From: Bacteroidaceae bacterium
Lineage (GTDB): Bacteria > Bacteroidota > Bacteroidia > Bacteroidales > Bacteroidaceae
Assembly (NCBI GenBank): GCA_017962495.1
Contig: JAGCVH010000030.1
Location: forward strand, 1 to 64,000
Direction of reading: 5' to 3'
Length of the DNA: 64,000 nt
Below, in pieces: positions 36,462 to 45,742 of this stretch (within the stretch, counting starts at the first letter, position 1; each line of letters starts with the position of its first letter). A model generated the notes under the pieces. The model did not search any database. It saw only the letters and a program-made list of their open reading frames with translations, and was not told the origin of the DNA. A program made the translations under genes and the position numbers.

Positions 36462-37643
36462 TCAATGATGGAACAAACGCACACCTGTGAATGCCATCGC
36501 AATGCCGTACTTGTCACAAGTCTCAATGACATGATCGTCGCGAACCGAACCTCCGGCTTGAGCCACATAGCGTACACCACTCTTGTGAGCACGTTCGATG
36601 TTGTCGCCAAAGGGGAAGAAAGCATCGCTACCCAGACTTACGTCCGTGTTTTGTGCAAGCCATTCGCGCTTCTCTTGTTCTGTCAAAGGTTCAGGACGTT
36701 CCGTGAAGAACTTCTGCCATTCGCCTTCACGTAATACATCTTCGAATTCAGGACCTATATAGATGTCGATGGTGTTGTCGCGGTCGGCTCTTCTAATACC
36801 AGGCACAAAGGGCAATGCCATTACTCTCGGATGTTGTCTAAGCCACCATATATCAGCTTTCTGTCCTGCCAATCGTGTGCAGTGGATGCGGCTTTGCTGT
36901 CCTGCACCAATACCGATGGCTTGTCCGTCCTTGACATAGCACACGGAATTCGACTGGGTGTATTTCAGTGTGATAAGGGCAATCATCAGGTCGCGCTTGG
37001 CTTCAGGAGTGAACTCCTTATTTTGTGTGGGAATGTTCTCGAATAGAGCAGGGTCGGCAAGGTCTATTTCATTGCGTCCCTGTTCGAAGGTGATACCGAA
37101 CACTTGTTTCCGTTCGATAGGAGCAGGACGATAGTTCGGGTCGATTTGAATCACGCAATATGTTCCCTTGCGCTTATTCTTCAGTACTTCCAGTGCCTCA
37201 GGCGTGTAGTCGGGAGCAATGATTCCGTCCGAAACCTCACGATTGATAAGTCGTGCTGTTGCTTCATCACAAGTGTCTGAGAGTGCAATAAAATCGCCAT
37301 ACGAACTCATGCGATCGGCCCCTCTTGCACGGGCATAAGCACAAGCAATAGGTGTCAGGGGTAGGGGAGCGTCGTCGACAAAGTAAATCTTCTTCAGCGT
37401 GTCGCTCAAAGGCAGACCTACAGCTGCACCAGCAGGGCTTACATGCTTGAACGATGCTGCAGCAGGCAGACCCGTTGCCGCCTTCAGTTCCTTCACCAAT
37501 TGCCATGAGTTCAGTGCGTCCAGCAGGTTGATGTAGCCAGGTCGGCCATTCAATACTGTGATGGGTAACTCACCCTCTTCCATAAAGATGCGTGAGGGCT
37601 TTTGATTCGGGTTGCACCCGTACTTCAGCGATAGTTCCTTCAT
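36462..37643 (-). CDS. purH: AICAR formyltransferase (stand-alone PurH transformylase domain)
   Basis: Transfers a formyl group from 10-formyl-tetrahydrofolate to AICAR in purine synthesis. The 393-residue protein corresponds only to the transformylase domain; the IMP cyclohydrolase (MGS-like) N-terminal domain of normal PurH is absent. Family words include LKYGCNPNQKPSRIF, AAASFKHVSPAGAAVG with the catalytic Lys-His, KYTQSNSVCYVKDGQAIGIG and SDAFFPFGDNIERAHKSG. Bacteroidetes may carry this short form besides a bifunctional PurH, which is not in the window. The basic 69-residue protein follows 23 bp downstream. Confidence 0.92.
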   Translation of the reverse strand: MKELSLKYGCNPNQKPSRIFMEEGELPITVLNGRPGYINLLDALNSWQLVKELKAATGLPAAASFKHVSPAGAAVGLPLSDTLKKIYFVDDAPLPLTPIACAYARARGADRMSSYGDFIALSDTCDEATARLINREVSDGIIAPDYTPEALEVLKNKRKGTYCVIQIDPNYRPAPIERKQVFGITFEQGRNEIDLADPALFENIPTQNKEFTPEAKRDLMIALITLKYTQSNSVCYVKDGQAIGIGAGQQSRIHCTRLAGQKADIWWLRQHPRVMALPFVPGIRRADRDNTIDIYIGPEFEDVLREGEWQKFFTERPEPLTEQEKREWLAQNTDVSLGSDAFFPFGDNIERAHKSGVRYVAQAGGSVRDDHVIETCDKYGIAMAFTGVRLFHH

Positions 37644-37752
37644 ATCATTTTATAATTAATAATTCATAATTCTCAGTGCGTAATCCCTAACCTGTACCAC
37701 CATGATGCCGTAGGCTAATTATGAATTGTGCATTGTGAATTATGAATTGAAA

Positions 37753-37772
37753 AGTGGAGCCGGAGGGGATTG
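37753..37772 (-). repeat. Direct repeat of the tmRNA 3' end (possible att scar)
   Basis: The 20 bp at 37753-37772 are identical to 37850-37869, which spans the 3' end and T-arm side of ssrA. tmRNA genes are frequent integration sites, where the element leaves a duplicated 3' end. The 77 bp between the copies hold no gene and read as degenerate GC-richer sequence. Confidence 0.55.
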
Positions 37773-37851
37773 CGCTCGGCTTTGCCGCTTGCGTAGCACG
37801 GCGGAGCAAGAACCCTCACGAGGGCGAACACCCCCAACGGCGTAATGTTAG

Positions 37852-38251
37852 TGGAGCCGGAGGGGATTGAACCCTCGTCCAAACAGGGAAGTCCTGAGCT
37901 TTCTACACGCTTATCTTGGTTTAAGTTTTCGAGTGCCGACAAGACCCAAGCCACCAATCGACACCTTATCCTCTAAATCTTCACCAATGACGCGAGGCCG
38001 TCACGGGCTATCCCCGATTTTGCTGTGCCACCGGTTCGGAGCGCTTCGGGGCGTTAGCCTCCGGGTGACATCTCGTCACAGCACCTGGTGCCGCGATTAA
38101 GCCAAGAATCTACTATACTTCGATTAGGCAGCGAGAGCGTAGTTGTTTTCGCCAGTTAATTGTCTGATAGTCATTGATTAAAGAGAGCGGCCACCAACTC
38201 TCTGCGTGCTTACTGAGCACCCCATCCTGCTGTCAAATCCATGTCGACCCC
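37852..38251 (-). ncRNA. ssrA: Transfer-messenger RNA
   Basis: A one-piece tmRNA of about 400 nt for ribosome rescue. The 5' end GGGGTCG (38251-38245) pairs with CGGCTCC near the 3' end, and the T arm GGTTCAATCC is present on the - strand. The tag reading frame is 38153-38124 and encodes GENNYALAA followed by TAA, resuming at a Gly codon as in other Bacteroidales. Several pseudoknot-like GC-rich stretches lie downstream of the tag. The CCA is not encoded. A good promoter lies just upstream. Confidence 0.95.
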
Positions 38252-38266
38252 AGATGTAAGTGGCTG

Positions 38267-38298
38267 CGAAATTACAAAATATTTCTGACATAACCAAA
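38267..38298 (-). promoter_or_regulatory. Promoter of ssrA
   Basis: On the - strand TTTG (38295-38298) and TAATTTCG (38267-38274, one mismatch to TAnnTTTG) are 20 bp apart. The mature tmRNA 5' end at 38251 is 15 nt past the box, consistent with a short trimmed leader. Confidence 0.65.
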
Positions 38299-38363
38299 CA
38301 ATAGACGAGAAGATTGTAAATCTTCGTTCATTATTTCAGAGTCAAGTATTCGTGGAATTCACA

Positions 38364-38539
38364 CCTTAGGTCTTCCGATTTTGCACCTTAGGTCTTCCGA
38401 TTTTGCACCTTAGGTTCTCCGAATTTGCACCTTAGGTCTTCCGATTTTGCACCTTAGGTTCGATTTCCTTGCACCTTAGGTCTTCCACTCGAACGCCTTA
38501 GACCTTCCGAGATAAGGCTTAAGGCTTATTTTGCGAAGG
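38364..38539 (+). repeat. 22-bp-period intergenic tandem array, family A, copy 3
   Basis: CCTTAGG-type cores start at 38364, 38386, 38408, 38430, 38452, 38474, 38496 and 38518: eight units, spacing exactly 22 bp each time. The best-kept unit reads CCTTAGGTCTTCCGATTTTG plus two more bases. The later units decay (CCTTAGAC, CTTAAGG). It is the most regular of the three copies and lies between the ssrA promoter and the polysaccharide locus. Confidence 0.92.
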
Positions 38540-38565
38540 CATAGGAGTGTGGGCAAACACTTGCT

Positions 38566-38653
38566 CAAGCATGTGTTCAAGGTTGTCCAAGCATGTGTCG
38601 GAGGTTGTACAATCATGAAATCATGATTGAGCAATCCTAAAACGATGGTTGTA
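38566..38653 (+). repeat. 22-bp-period intergenic array, family B, copy 2
   Basis: Units start CAAGCATG, CAAGCATG, CAATCATG and CAATCCTA at 38566, 38588, 38610 and 38632, spacing exactly 22 bp. The first two share GTGT-CnnGGTTGT. The third contains a short palindrome ATCATGAAATCATGAT. It follows family A copy 3 directly. The rest of the gap to 38872 is AT-rich, with a TATATTATATATAATATA stretch near 38787 and no gene or clear promoter. Confidence 0.75.
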
Positions 38654-38872
38654 TAGCCAGTCACCGTATGTCAATATTGCTTTTAATGGCAAATAAATAC
38701 ACGCGAATACGCCAAATTGGGCCTGAAAAGAGACAATAGATTAAAATATTTACATCTTTTCACAATAAATCGGACTTCTTGGAGTTATATTATATATAAT
38801 ATAGTAGAAGTTAAAACGTTTTTAAACATATTGAACCGAGTGATACCTTCTGATAATAAGTTTGTTGATGGT

Positions 38873-39466
38873 ATGAACTTTGCCGAGCGACTGATTAAAA
38901 GAGCGTTCGACATTGTTGCATCCTTTTGTGGAATGATAGTTTTATCTCCAGTTTATCTTTACGTCTATTTCCGCCTTCATCAGCAGGCCGACGGACCCGT
39001 TATCTTCCGTCAGGAACGCATAGGGCGGGGAGGGCGTCCGTTTGATATATTGAAATATAGGACGATGCGTATGGACAGCGAGTCGGATGGCGTGCCTCAG
39101 CTGGCAGAAAAGAGCGACGACAGACTGACACCAGTAGGCAAGTTCCTGCGTGAGCATCATCTCGACGAACTTCCTCAATTGTGGAATGTCTTTGTAGGCG
39201 ATATGTCGTTCGTCGGTCCGCGTCCCGAGCGTCAGTACTTCATCAACCAGATAATGCAGGAGAATTCCGATTATGAATATCTTTACCAAATCAGGCCCGG
39301 CATTACCTCTATGGCCACTATCTATAACGGATACACGGACACAATGGAGAAGATGCTTATTCGCCTGCAGATGGACTTGGAATACTTACAGAAGCGTAGC
39401 CTTTGGCTTGACTTAAGGATATTGCTCACCACCGTTAGACTTATTGGATATGGAAAGAAAATCTAA
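38873..39466 (+). CDS. Sugar transferase (polyisoprenyl-phosphate priming type)
   Basis: Starts repeat-unit assembly by transferring a sugar-1-phosphate to undecaprenyl phosphate on the inner membrane. From ATG 38873 the 197-residue protein has the short bacterial sugar transferase form: an N-terminal membrane helix (IVASFCGMIVLSPVYLYVYF), then RPFDILKYRTMRMDSE, HHLDELPQLWNVFVGDMSFV and GPRPERQYF. A longer frame from TTG 38717 adds 52 residues that look non-coding; GTG 38839 is another option. First gene of the polysaccharide locus, 4 bp before the SLBB gene. Confidence 0.9.
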   Translation: MNFAERLIKRAFDIVASFCGMIVLSPVYLYVYFRLHQQADGPVIFRQERIGRGGRPFDILKYRTMRMDSESDGVPQLAEKSDDRLTPVGKFLREHHLDELPQLWNVFVGDMSFVGPRPERQYFINQIMQENSDYEYLYQIRPGITSMATIYNGYTDTMEKMLIRLQMDLEYLQKRSLWLDLRILLTTVRLIGYGKKI

Positions 39467-39470
39467 TATT

Positions 39471-42014
39471 ATGCGAAAATATCTTGTAATGATGGCGCTT
39501 TTGATAAGCGCCGCTTGTGTTTATGGACAGTCAATGTCCGACGATCAAGTCATCCAGTTTGTGCAAAAGGAACAAGCTGCTGGCACGAATCAAGAGAACA
39601 TTGTGCAGAAACTGTTGCGTAAAGGCGTTACGCCTGAGCAGTTGCGTCGTATTCGTAAGAAGGTTGAGGCCGAGCAAAACCAGCTTGGAGCTGTGGACTT
39701 GACGGGTAAGACCAAGACTCAGACAACCAACCGTTTGCGTACCAATAAAGAGAAGGCCGAGGACCTCTATCGCCAGCAGAATGGCTATATGGTGCGTTCT
39801 CAACGTGAGAAGGACGAACAACGCTTCCTTACCCGTAAGGACCGTCAAGAGGCTTTGGATGAGGAGATAGGCTTCATGGACATCGATTCACTCATCTATT
39901 ACCAAAACATGTTTGGCCGTGAGGATGAGAATCAGGTGTTCGGACGCAATATCTTTAATAATCAGTATCTTACCTTTGAGCCTAATCAAAACATGGCCAC
40001 ACCAGCCAACTACCGACTGGGACCTGGCGACAATGTCATCATCGATGTGTGGGGAGCAAGCCAAGAGACCTTTGAGGGCGTAATTTCTCCCGATGGAGTT
40101 GTTGTAATCGATGGGGTAGGGCCTTTGAGGTTAGGCGGGCTTACTGTTGCTCAGGCAACACAGCAGGTGCGCAGTCGTTTGGGACAGTTCTATTCTGGTT
40201 GTAGTTTCAATCTGGCAGTAGGCGAGATACGAAGCATTCAGGTGCAAGTTATCGGTGAAGTCCGTATGCCTGGAACCTATACTTTGAGTTCCCTCTCCAG
40301 CGCCTTCAATGCTTTGTATGCGGCAGGTGGTATCAGTGACATCGGTACTTTGCGTAACATTAAGGTATATCGCGGAGGACGTCAAATCGCCACCATCGAC
40401 GTTTATGACTATTTGCTCAATGGCAATGTAAAGGGCGATGTTCGCCTGCAGGACAATGATGTCATCTCGGTTGACCCCTATGAGTGTCTCGTTAATGTTC
40501 GGGGTAAGGTTAAGCGTCCCATGTTCTATGAGATGAAATCGTCGGAAAGTGTGTTGCAAGTGATTCGCAATGCGGGTGGTTTCGCAGGTGATGCTTTCAC
40601 GAAGAATGTACGCCTGACCCGTAAGTCGGGTAATGAATACAGCATGCATACGGTGGACGAGTTCAAGATGTCTAGCTTTACCTTGAAGGATGGCGATAGC
40701 ATCTTCGTGGATAGTGTGCTTGCGCGTTTCAGTAATATGGTAGAGGTTCGCGGTGCAGTAAGACATGCAGGTCAGTTTGAGCTTGGAGGCGAAGTGCAGA
40801 CCGTAAAGGGTCTTTTGCAGGTGGCAGATGGACTGAGGGAAGATGCTTTCCAAAGCCGTGCCGTGATGCATCGTGAGAAGGATGACCTGACACTGGAGAT
40901 GATATCAGTGGACATCGAAGGTATTCTCGATGGCAGTGTAGCTGACATTCCCTTGAAGAAGGGTGATGTGTTGTTTGTCCCCAGCACGATAGATATGATG
41001 GGAGAGCAAACACTTACCATCTCTGGAGAAGTGCTTTACCCAGGCGAATACCAATATGCAGAGAACACTACGGTGGAAGACCTCATCCTGATGGCAGGCG
41101 GATTGACTCCTGCAGCATCAATGGCGAAGGTGGATGTTTATCGTCGTGTACAAGACTTCAAAGCTAAAGAATCGACGGAGATCAGTGCCGAAGTATTCAG
41201 TGTGGCATTGAACGATGGATTCCGCTCATCTGACAGCACTTGCGTGTTGATGCCTTTTGACGTAGTGGTAGTGCGTAAGAGCCCTGCTTACAACGAGCAA
41301 CAGACAGTACACATTGAAGGTTGTGTGAACTTTGAAGGCGACTATGCCATGAGTACTAAGAACTTCCGTCTCTCGGACTTGGTTAAAGCCGCAGGAGGAC
41401 TTACTAACTTAGGCTATGCCAAGGGTGCCCGATTGACTCGTAAGATGACGGATGAAGAAAAACTTCAACGCGAGAACTCTTTGCGTGCGGCTCAAATACA
41501 GATGTATGAAGAGGCAATGCAGAGTGAGAAGCGTTACGATATGGCTCAGGCCGACTCTCTGATGAGCTTGAAGCTGGACATGGGTGATACCTATCCTATG
41601 AGCATCAACATGGAGGCCGCAATACAAGACCCCGGAGGCGTGGCTGATATCGCCCTTCGTGAAGGTGACTTCGTGGTTGTGCCTCAGTTCTCAAATACTG
41701 TTAAGGTAAGTGGTGAGGTCGTTTACCCTGTAAGCATGGGTTATGTGAAAGGTAAGACCCTGTCACACTATATCAAACGTGCTGGTGGATATGGAAACAG
41801 AGCCAATAAGAAGGGAGCCTATGCTATCTACATGAATGGTTCGGCTGAGAAAATCAATCGAAGGTCGGGCAAGGATATCGAACCGGGTTGCGAGATTGTG
41901 ATTCCGACGAAGAAGCAGAAGAACAAGATGACAACGGGCGAGATTATGGCAATCTCGAGTGGTGGTGCTTCGTTGGCTAGCGTTGTGGTGGCTCTGATAA
42001 GTATACTGAAATAA
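39471..42014 (+). CDS. Large polysaccharide export protein with six SLBB repeats
   Basis: An outer-membrane or periplasmic polysaccharide exporter of the Wza/Poly_export family, 847 residues, about twice usual Wza length. Signal peptide about 1-19 (CVYGQ). Residues about 20-170 are charged and helical. The Poly_export domain (about 178-260) begins YRLGPGDNVIIDVWG. Six SLBB units follow, recognisable by VIGEVRMPGTY, VRGKVKRPMFY, VRGAVRHAGQF, ISGEVLYPGEY, IEGCVNFEGDY and VSGEVVYPVSM. A hydrophobic segment closes the protein (SGGASLASVVVALISIL). The start at ATG 39471 gives a clean signal peptide; ATG 39444 would overlap the upstream gene. Confidence 0.9.
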   Translation: MRKYLVMMALLISAACVYGQSMSDDQVIQFVQKEQAAGTNQENIVQKLLRKGVTPEQLRRIRKKVEAEQNQLGAVDLTGKTKTQTTNRLRTNKEKAEDLYRQQNGYMVRSQREKDEQRFLTRKDRQEALDEEIGFMDIDSLIYYQNMFGREDENQVFGRNIFNNQYLTFEPNQNMATPANYRLGPGDNVIIDVWGASQETFEGVISPDGVVVIDGVGPLRLGGLTVAQATQQVRSRLGQFYSGCSFNLAVGEIRSIQVQVIGEVRMPGTYTLSSLSSAFNALYAAGGISDIGTLRNIKVYRGGRQIATIDVYDYLLNGNVKGDVRLQDNDVISVDPYECLVNVRGKVKRPMFYEMKSSESVLQVIRNAGGFAGDAFTKNVRLTRKSGNEYSMHTVDEFKMSSFTLKDGDSIFVDSVLARFSNMVEVRGAVRHAGQFELGGEVQTVKGLLQVADGLREDAFQSRAVMHREKDDLTLEMISVDIEGILDGSVADIPLKKGDVLFVPSTIDMMGEQTLTISGEVLYPGEYQYAENTTVEDLILMAGGLTPAASMAKVDVYRRVQDFKAKESTEISAEVFSVALNDGFRSSDSTCVLMPFDVVVVRKSPAYNEQQTVHIEGCVNFEGDYAMSTKNFRLSDLVKAAGGLTNLGYAKGARLTRKMTDEEKLQRENSLRAAQIQMYEEAMQSEKRYDMAQADSLMSLKLDMGDTYPMSINMEAAIQDPGGVADIALREGDFVVVPQFSNTVKVSGEVVYPVSMGYVKGKTLSHYIKRAGGYGNRANKKGAYAIYMNGSAEKINRRSGKDIEPGCEIVIPTKKQKNKMTTGEIMAISSGGASLASVVVALISILK

Positions 42015-42025
42015 TTTATCTGAAC

Positions 42026-43096
42026 ATGGAAACGACAAATAAAGACCAGAATATTATAGACCTTGGAAGGGTGTTTCGCTTACTATGGGCCAAGAAGGGC
42101 CTCTTCCTTAAGGTATGGGTGTGCACCTTCATCCTCTCTTGTATATGGATTCTGCCACAACCTCGCTATTATATGAGCGAAGTCAAGTTGGCGCCGGAGA
42201 TGAATGGAGAGGACGTTGGTGGAGGACTTTCCTCGATTGCTTCTTCTTTCGGTTTTAATATTGGAGGCATAGGTGGTCAGGATGCCATTTACCCAGAACT
42301 CTATCCTGACCTCTTTGAGAGTCCTGAATTCATTGTAGGACTATATGATATTGAGGTAACCACGAAGGACGGTAAACTCACTACCAACTACTTCGACTAC
42401 ATGAAGAACCACCAGAAGGAGAACGTTCTCACTCTTCCTTATTATAAGGCAGAGAGGGCAATTAAGGGTCTTTTTGAGGAAAAGGATAACGTGCCTCGTG
42501 GGAATGGTAGTTCGGATATCAATCCGTTCCGAATGAACAAGAAGGATTATAAGTTGATGAAAGTGGTGATGGAGAACATCAGTTGTGCGGTTGACAAGAA
42601 GACCAGTGTAATCACCATCAATGTGATAGACCAAGACCCTGTCATCTGTGCAACAATGGCCGATAGCGTGAAATCGCACCTCCAGGACTTCATCATCCGT
42701 TATCGTACCAGCAAAGTAAGTGAGGACGTTGTGCATTATCAGCAAATGCGAGATGATGCGGAACAGGAATATGATGTTGCGATGCGGGCATATAGTCGTT
42801 ATTGCGATGCCCACACGAATGTAATCCTGCAAAGTTTCCAAAGCGAGAGAGATAAACTGGAGGGTGAGCTGGCCCTTAAGCAGAACTCCCTTACAGCTAT
42901 GGAGACCCAGTTGCAGGCAACAAAGGTAAAGCTTCAGGAAAAAACACCTGCCTTCACCACGCTGAAAAGTGCTATTGTACCTATAAGGCCGGCAGGACCT
43001 AAGCGAATGCTTTTTGTTCTTGGTATGCTGATATTGGCTTCAGTGGTTACTGCGGGATATATTCTTCAGAAGAACCCTCAAGAAGAGCCTAAGTGA
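42026..43096 (+). CDS. Wzz-type chain-length determinant protein
   Basis: Inner-membrane polysaccharide co-polymerase that sets chain length. The 356-residue protein has a first membrane helix at about 30-48 and a second at about 325-347, with a large periplasmic domain between them that is predicted to be coiled near 235-305. The Pro/Gly motif IVPIRPAGPKR directly before the second helix is typical of the family. There is no kinase domain. It lies 11 bp after the SLBB export gene and overlaps the flippase gene by 4 nt. Confidence 0.9.
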   Translation: METTNKDQNIIDLGRVFRLLWAKKGLFLKVWVCTFILSCIWILPQPRYYMSEVKLAPEMNGEDVGGGLSSIASSFGFNIGGIGGQDAIYPELYPDLFESPEFIVGLYDIEVTTKDGKLTTNYFDYMKNHQKENVLTLPYYKAERAIKGLFEEKDNVPRGNGSSDINPFRMNKKDYKLMKVVMENISCAVDKKTSVITINVIDQDPVICATMADSVKSHLQDFIIRYRTSKVSEDVVHYQQMRDDAEQEYDVAMRAYSRYCDAHTNVILQSFQSERDKLEGELALKQNSLTAMETQLQATKVKLQEKTPAFTTLKSAIVPIRPAGPKRMLFVLGMLILASVVTAGYILQKNPQEEPK

Positions 43097-44418
43097 AAAA
43101 ACCTCAAATCTCAGAAAAGAAGAAAAAGGCTCTTACTAATATTGCTTGGGCCATAAGCGGCAAGATCGTTAGTTTGACGGGCGTTCTTGTCGTTGGCATT
43201 ATTGTTGCGAGGTATCTTGGACAAGAGCAATATGGCATCATGAACTATGTGATTAGTTTTGTTGCCATTTTTCAGGTTTTTGCAGACTTCGGGCTTGATT
43301 TCATACAAATACGTGAGGAATCCAAGAACCCGGCAATGAAGGACAAAATCATCGGCACCACCTTCGCCTTGAAGCTAATCTTTGCCTCAATCACCTTCAT
43401 CGCCATTCTCTTTTCATGCTTCTTGTTAGTGAAGGATGCAAGCATCCAGTGCTTCATCCTGATTTATGCCGCATCCGTCCTGCTCAACACGACTTGGGTG
43501 TCGCGCAACCACTTCACGTCCATCGTCTGGAACGAATATGTGGTGAAGACGGAGATATCACGAACATTGATTGGCCTGACCATTAAAGTCGCACTGGTGT
43601 TGCTCCAGCTCCCACTGATATGGTTTATCTGCTCCCTGGTCTTTGACTCGATGCTTCTGGCCATAGGCTACACGATGTCGTACATGCGAAAGATTGACTC
43701 CGTCCGGAAATGGACTTTTGACAAAGATTTAGCCGTCTATCTGGTCAAGCAGTCTTTCCCATTGCTGTTGTCCGGTGCAGCCATCATCGTTTACAACCGA
43801 ATTGACCAATTGATGATTGGCGACATGATAGACAAGAGCCATTTAGGCGTGTATTCCGTCGCCGTTCGCTTTGCAGAAATGCAGTTTTTTGTACCGACGA
43901 TAATTGCACAGACGGTGAGTCCCATGCTCGTGGAGGCGTACCAAAAGGATGCAGGACAGTATGAAAGGCTGTCACGCATCTTTATGAATGTCACGGTGGC
44001 GGTGTGCTTCCTGATTGCCCTGATGACTTGCCTGCTATCCTATCCCATTGTGTATTTCACCTTTGGACCAGCTTTCATTGGGGCTGTTCCTGTGCTGTCA
44101 GTCCTGTCTTTTAAGGTGGTTGGCGATGCCTTGTCACAGACTTCGGGGCAAATGATAATAACAGAGGGGAAACAGAAATACGTATCCATGCGGAACATAG
44201 TAGGTTGTCTGTCCTGTATTGCACTTAACTTGTACCTTATACCTCGATACGGTATTTTGGGTGCTGCATACGTAGCCATCATCACCATCTTTGTTTCAGG
44301 AACTTTAGCCAACTTCCTAATCCCTTCCTATCGCCATATTTTCTATAAACAACTGAGAGCTATTGCTGTAGGATGGATAGACATGCTACATGTAAGGCAG
44401 CTGCTAAATAAATCATAA
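43093..44418 (+). CDS. Oligosaccharide flippase (Wzx-like)
   Basis: MOP-superfamily flippase for undecaprenyl-linked repeat units. The 441-residue product begins with GTG at 43093, overlapping the Wzz stop (GTGA). About 12 hydrophobic helices are visible. The N-terminal segment ISGKIVSLTGVLVVGIIVARYLGQEQYG and the YNRIDQLMIGDM motif near 236 are typical for Polysacc_synt proteins. Next gene follows after 28 bp. Confidence 0.92.
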   Translation: MKKPQISEKKKKALTNIAWAISGKIVSLTGVLVVGIIVARYLGQEQYGIMNYVISFVAIFQVFADFGLDFIQIREESKNPAMKDKIIGTTFALKLIFASITFIAILFSCFLLVKDASIQCFILIYAASVLLNTTWVSRNHFTSIVWNEYVVKTEISRTLIGLTIKVALVLLQLPLIWFICSLVFDSMLLAIGYTMSYMRKIDSVRKWTFDKDLAVYLVKQSFPLLLSGAAIIVYNRIDQLMIGDMIDKSHLGVYSVAVRFAEMQFFVPTIIAQTVSPMLVEAYQKDAGQYERLSRIFMNVTVAVCFLIALMTCLLSYPIVYFTFGPAFIGAVPVLSVLSFKVVGDALSQTSGQMIITEGKQKYVSMRNIVGCLSCIALNLYLIPRYGILGAAYVAIITIFVSGTLANFLIPSYRHIFYKQLRAIAVGWIDMLHVRQLLNKS

Positions 44419-44446
44419 AGAGTCCGAAACCTTTTAAATTGCGAGT

Positions 44447-45742
44447 ATGCACTTTGTTCCGCTCATATATTTCGCAGGTCTTACCTATTACTTCTGGCAG
44501 AAGCACAGAACGTATGATGTGGCTGCATATATGTCAACACTCTACACCATCACTTCGTTGTGTTGTGTCATTATGGTGCTGGGCGGATTCATGAATGCAA
44601 GGGGTGGTGGTGTACTGATTGACGGCTATGAACCAGACTTTGGCATCATCCCGACGGTGCTTTACTGCGGACTAATTACAATTACTATTCTACCTTTCTC
44701 ATTCATCCGTCCAGAGAATTTGGAACATATAGGCAATGTCCATCGCTACTTACTCTATGCCTTTACCCTGCTAATTCTGTTACAAGGACTTATTATATAT
44801 TATCTTGTTGGTGGGTTCGTATCTGACCTGTTGCATGGCGACTTTAAGTTCCTAAAAGACACCTATCTCACGGGTGACATATCACCGGCCGATGCCAAGA
44901 TGCTGACATTGCCTTTCCCAGTACAGTTGCTCTATTACTTCAGTTTTATGACTCTATTGGGCCTTCCCCTTTTCTTCTACTATTCGTGTGTCGAGAAACG
45001 CAGCCTTTGGTTCACCACTCCCTTGCTTGCCATATCCATTAGTCCCATCCTTCGAGGAATACTCGTGGCTGACCGAACGGAAATCATTCACTACGGACTG
45101 ATGTTCTTCTTCTGTTTGGTTCTATTCCAGAAGTTCATAACCCGAAGGGTTCGCAATTTCATGTTTCTAACCGGTCTTCCTATCGTTGCAGTGGGACTTA
45201 CTTACGTCATAGCGGTTTCATCGTCCAGATTTGAGAATGAGGAAGAAGGTGCAAGTGGAAGCATGCTGGAGTACGCAGGTCAGTCCTATGCCAACTTCTG
45301 TTATTTCTATGACAATCACAATAAGGAGCTTTTCTATCTCGAGCGTGAGTTTCCCATCATCTCCTATGCCATATTTCAAAGTGAGTACACAGAGACAAAG
45401 GAGGAACGCACAGCCAAAGAGGGTTTCTTCATTGGTGTCTTTGCTTCGCATGTGGGTTCGTGGTTACTCGACACTGGAGTCATTGGCGCAATAGTCTTCA
45501 GCCTGTTATTTGCCTTGCTGTGTTGTCTTGTCATACAGCGATACAATCGCACGGATTTTGATGTGGCTGACCTTATTATGATATTTACCTTGGGCGTAGT
45601 GCCAACGTTTGGTATATTTTATTATAGGTATTATTCAATCCAGACAGCAGTTGTCTATCTCGCTGCAGGACTATTGTACCTATACTCAAAATTCATATTT
45701 GTCTGGAACAAAGAAGAAAAAGAAGAAACTAACAACGCATGA
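44447..45742 (+). CDS. O-antigen/EPS polymerase-like membrane protein (Wzy-like)
   Basis: A 431-residue protein with about 10-11 hydrophobic segments and a larger polar loop at roughly 265-335. These proteins are too diverse for a certain family call from sequence alone; position between a flippase and a pyruvyl transferase, topology and size support a Wzy-type polymerase that joins repeat units in the periplasm. The stop overlaps the next gene by 4 nt (ATGA). Confidence 0.7.
   Translation: MHFVPLIYFAGLTYYFWQKHRTYDVAAYMSTLYTITSLCCVIMVLGGFMNARGGGVLIDGYEPDFGIIPTVLYCGLITITILPFSFIRPENLEHIGNVHRYLLYAFTLLILLQGLIIYYLVGGFVSDLLHGDFKFLKDTYLTGDISPADAKMLTLPFPVQLLYYFSFMTLLGLPLFFYYSCVEKRSLWFTTPLLAISISPILRGILVADRTEIIHYGLMFFFCLVLFQKFITRRVRNFMFLTGLPIVAVGLTYVIAVSSSRFENEEEGASGSMLEYAGQSYANFCYFYDNHNKELFYLEREFPIISYAIFQSEYTETKEERTAKEGFFIGVFASHVGSWLLDTGVIGAIVFSLLFALLCCLVIQRYNRTDFDVADLIMIFTLGVVPTFGIFYYRYYSIQTAVVYLAAGLLYLYSKFIFVWNKEEKEETNNA

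Noticed and set aside
37715..37957. 80-codon frame across the 3' end of ssrA
   Set aside because: It translates the tmRNA acceptor/T-arm region and the duplicated repeat; structural RNA explains the sequence.
37753..38251. Integrated phage or island at ssrA
   Set aside because: No integrase or other mobile gene is present between or near the repeats; only a possible scar is supported.
38364..38539. Possible CRISPR array
   Set aside because: The repeated unit has no unique spacer between copies, the period is only 22 bp and no cas genes are present; it is a direct tandem array.
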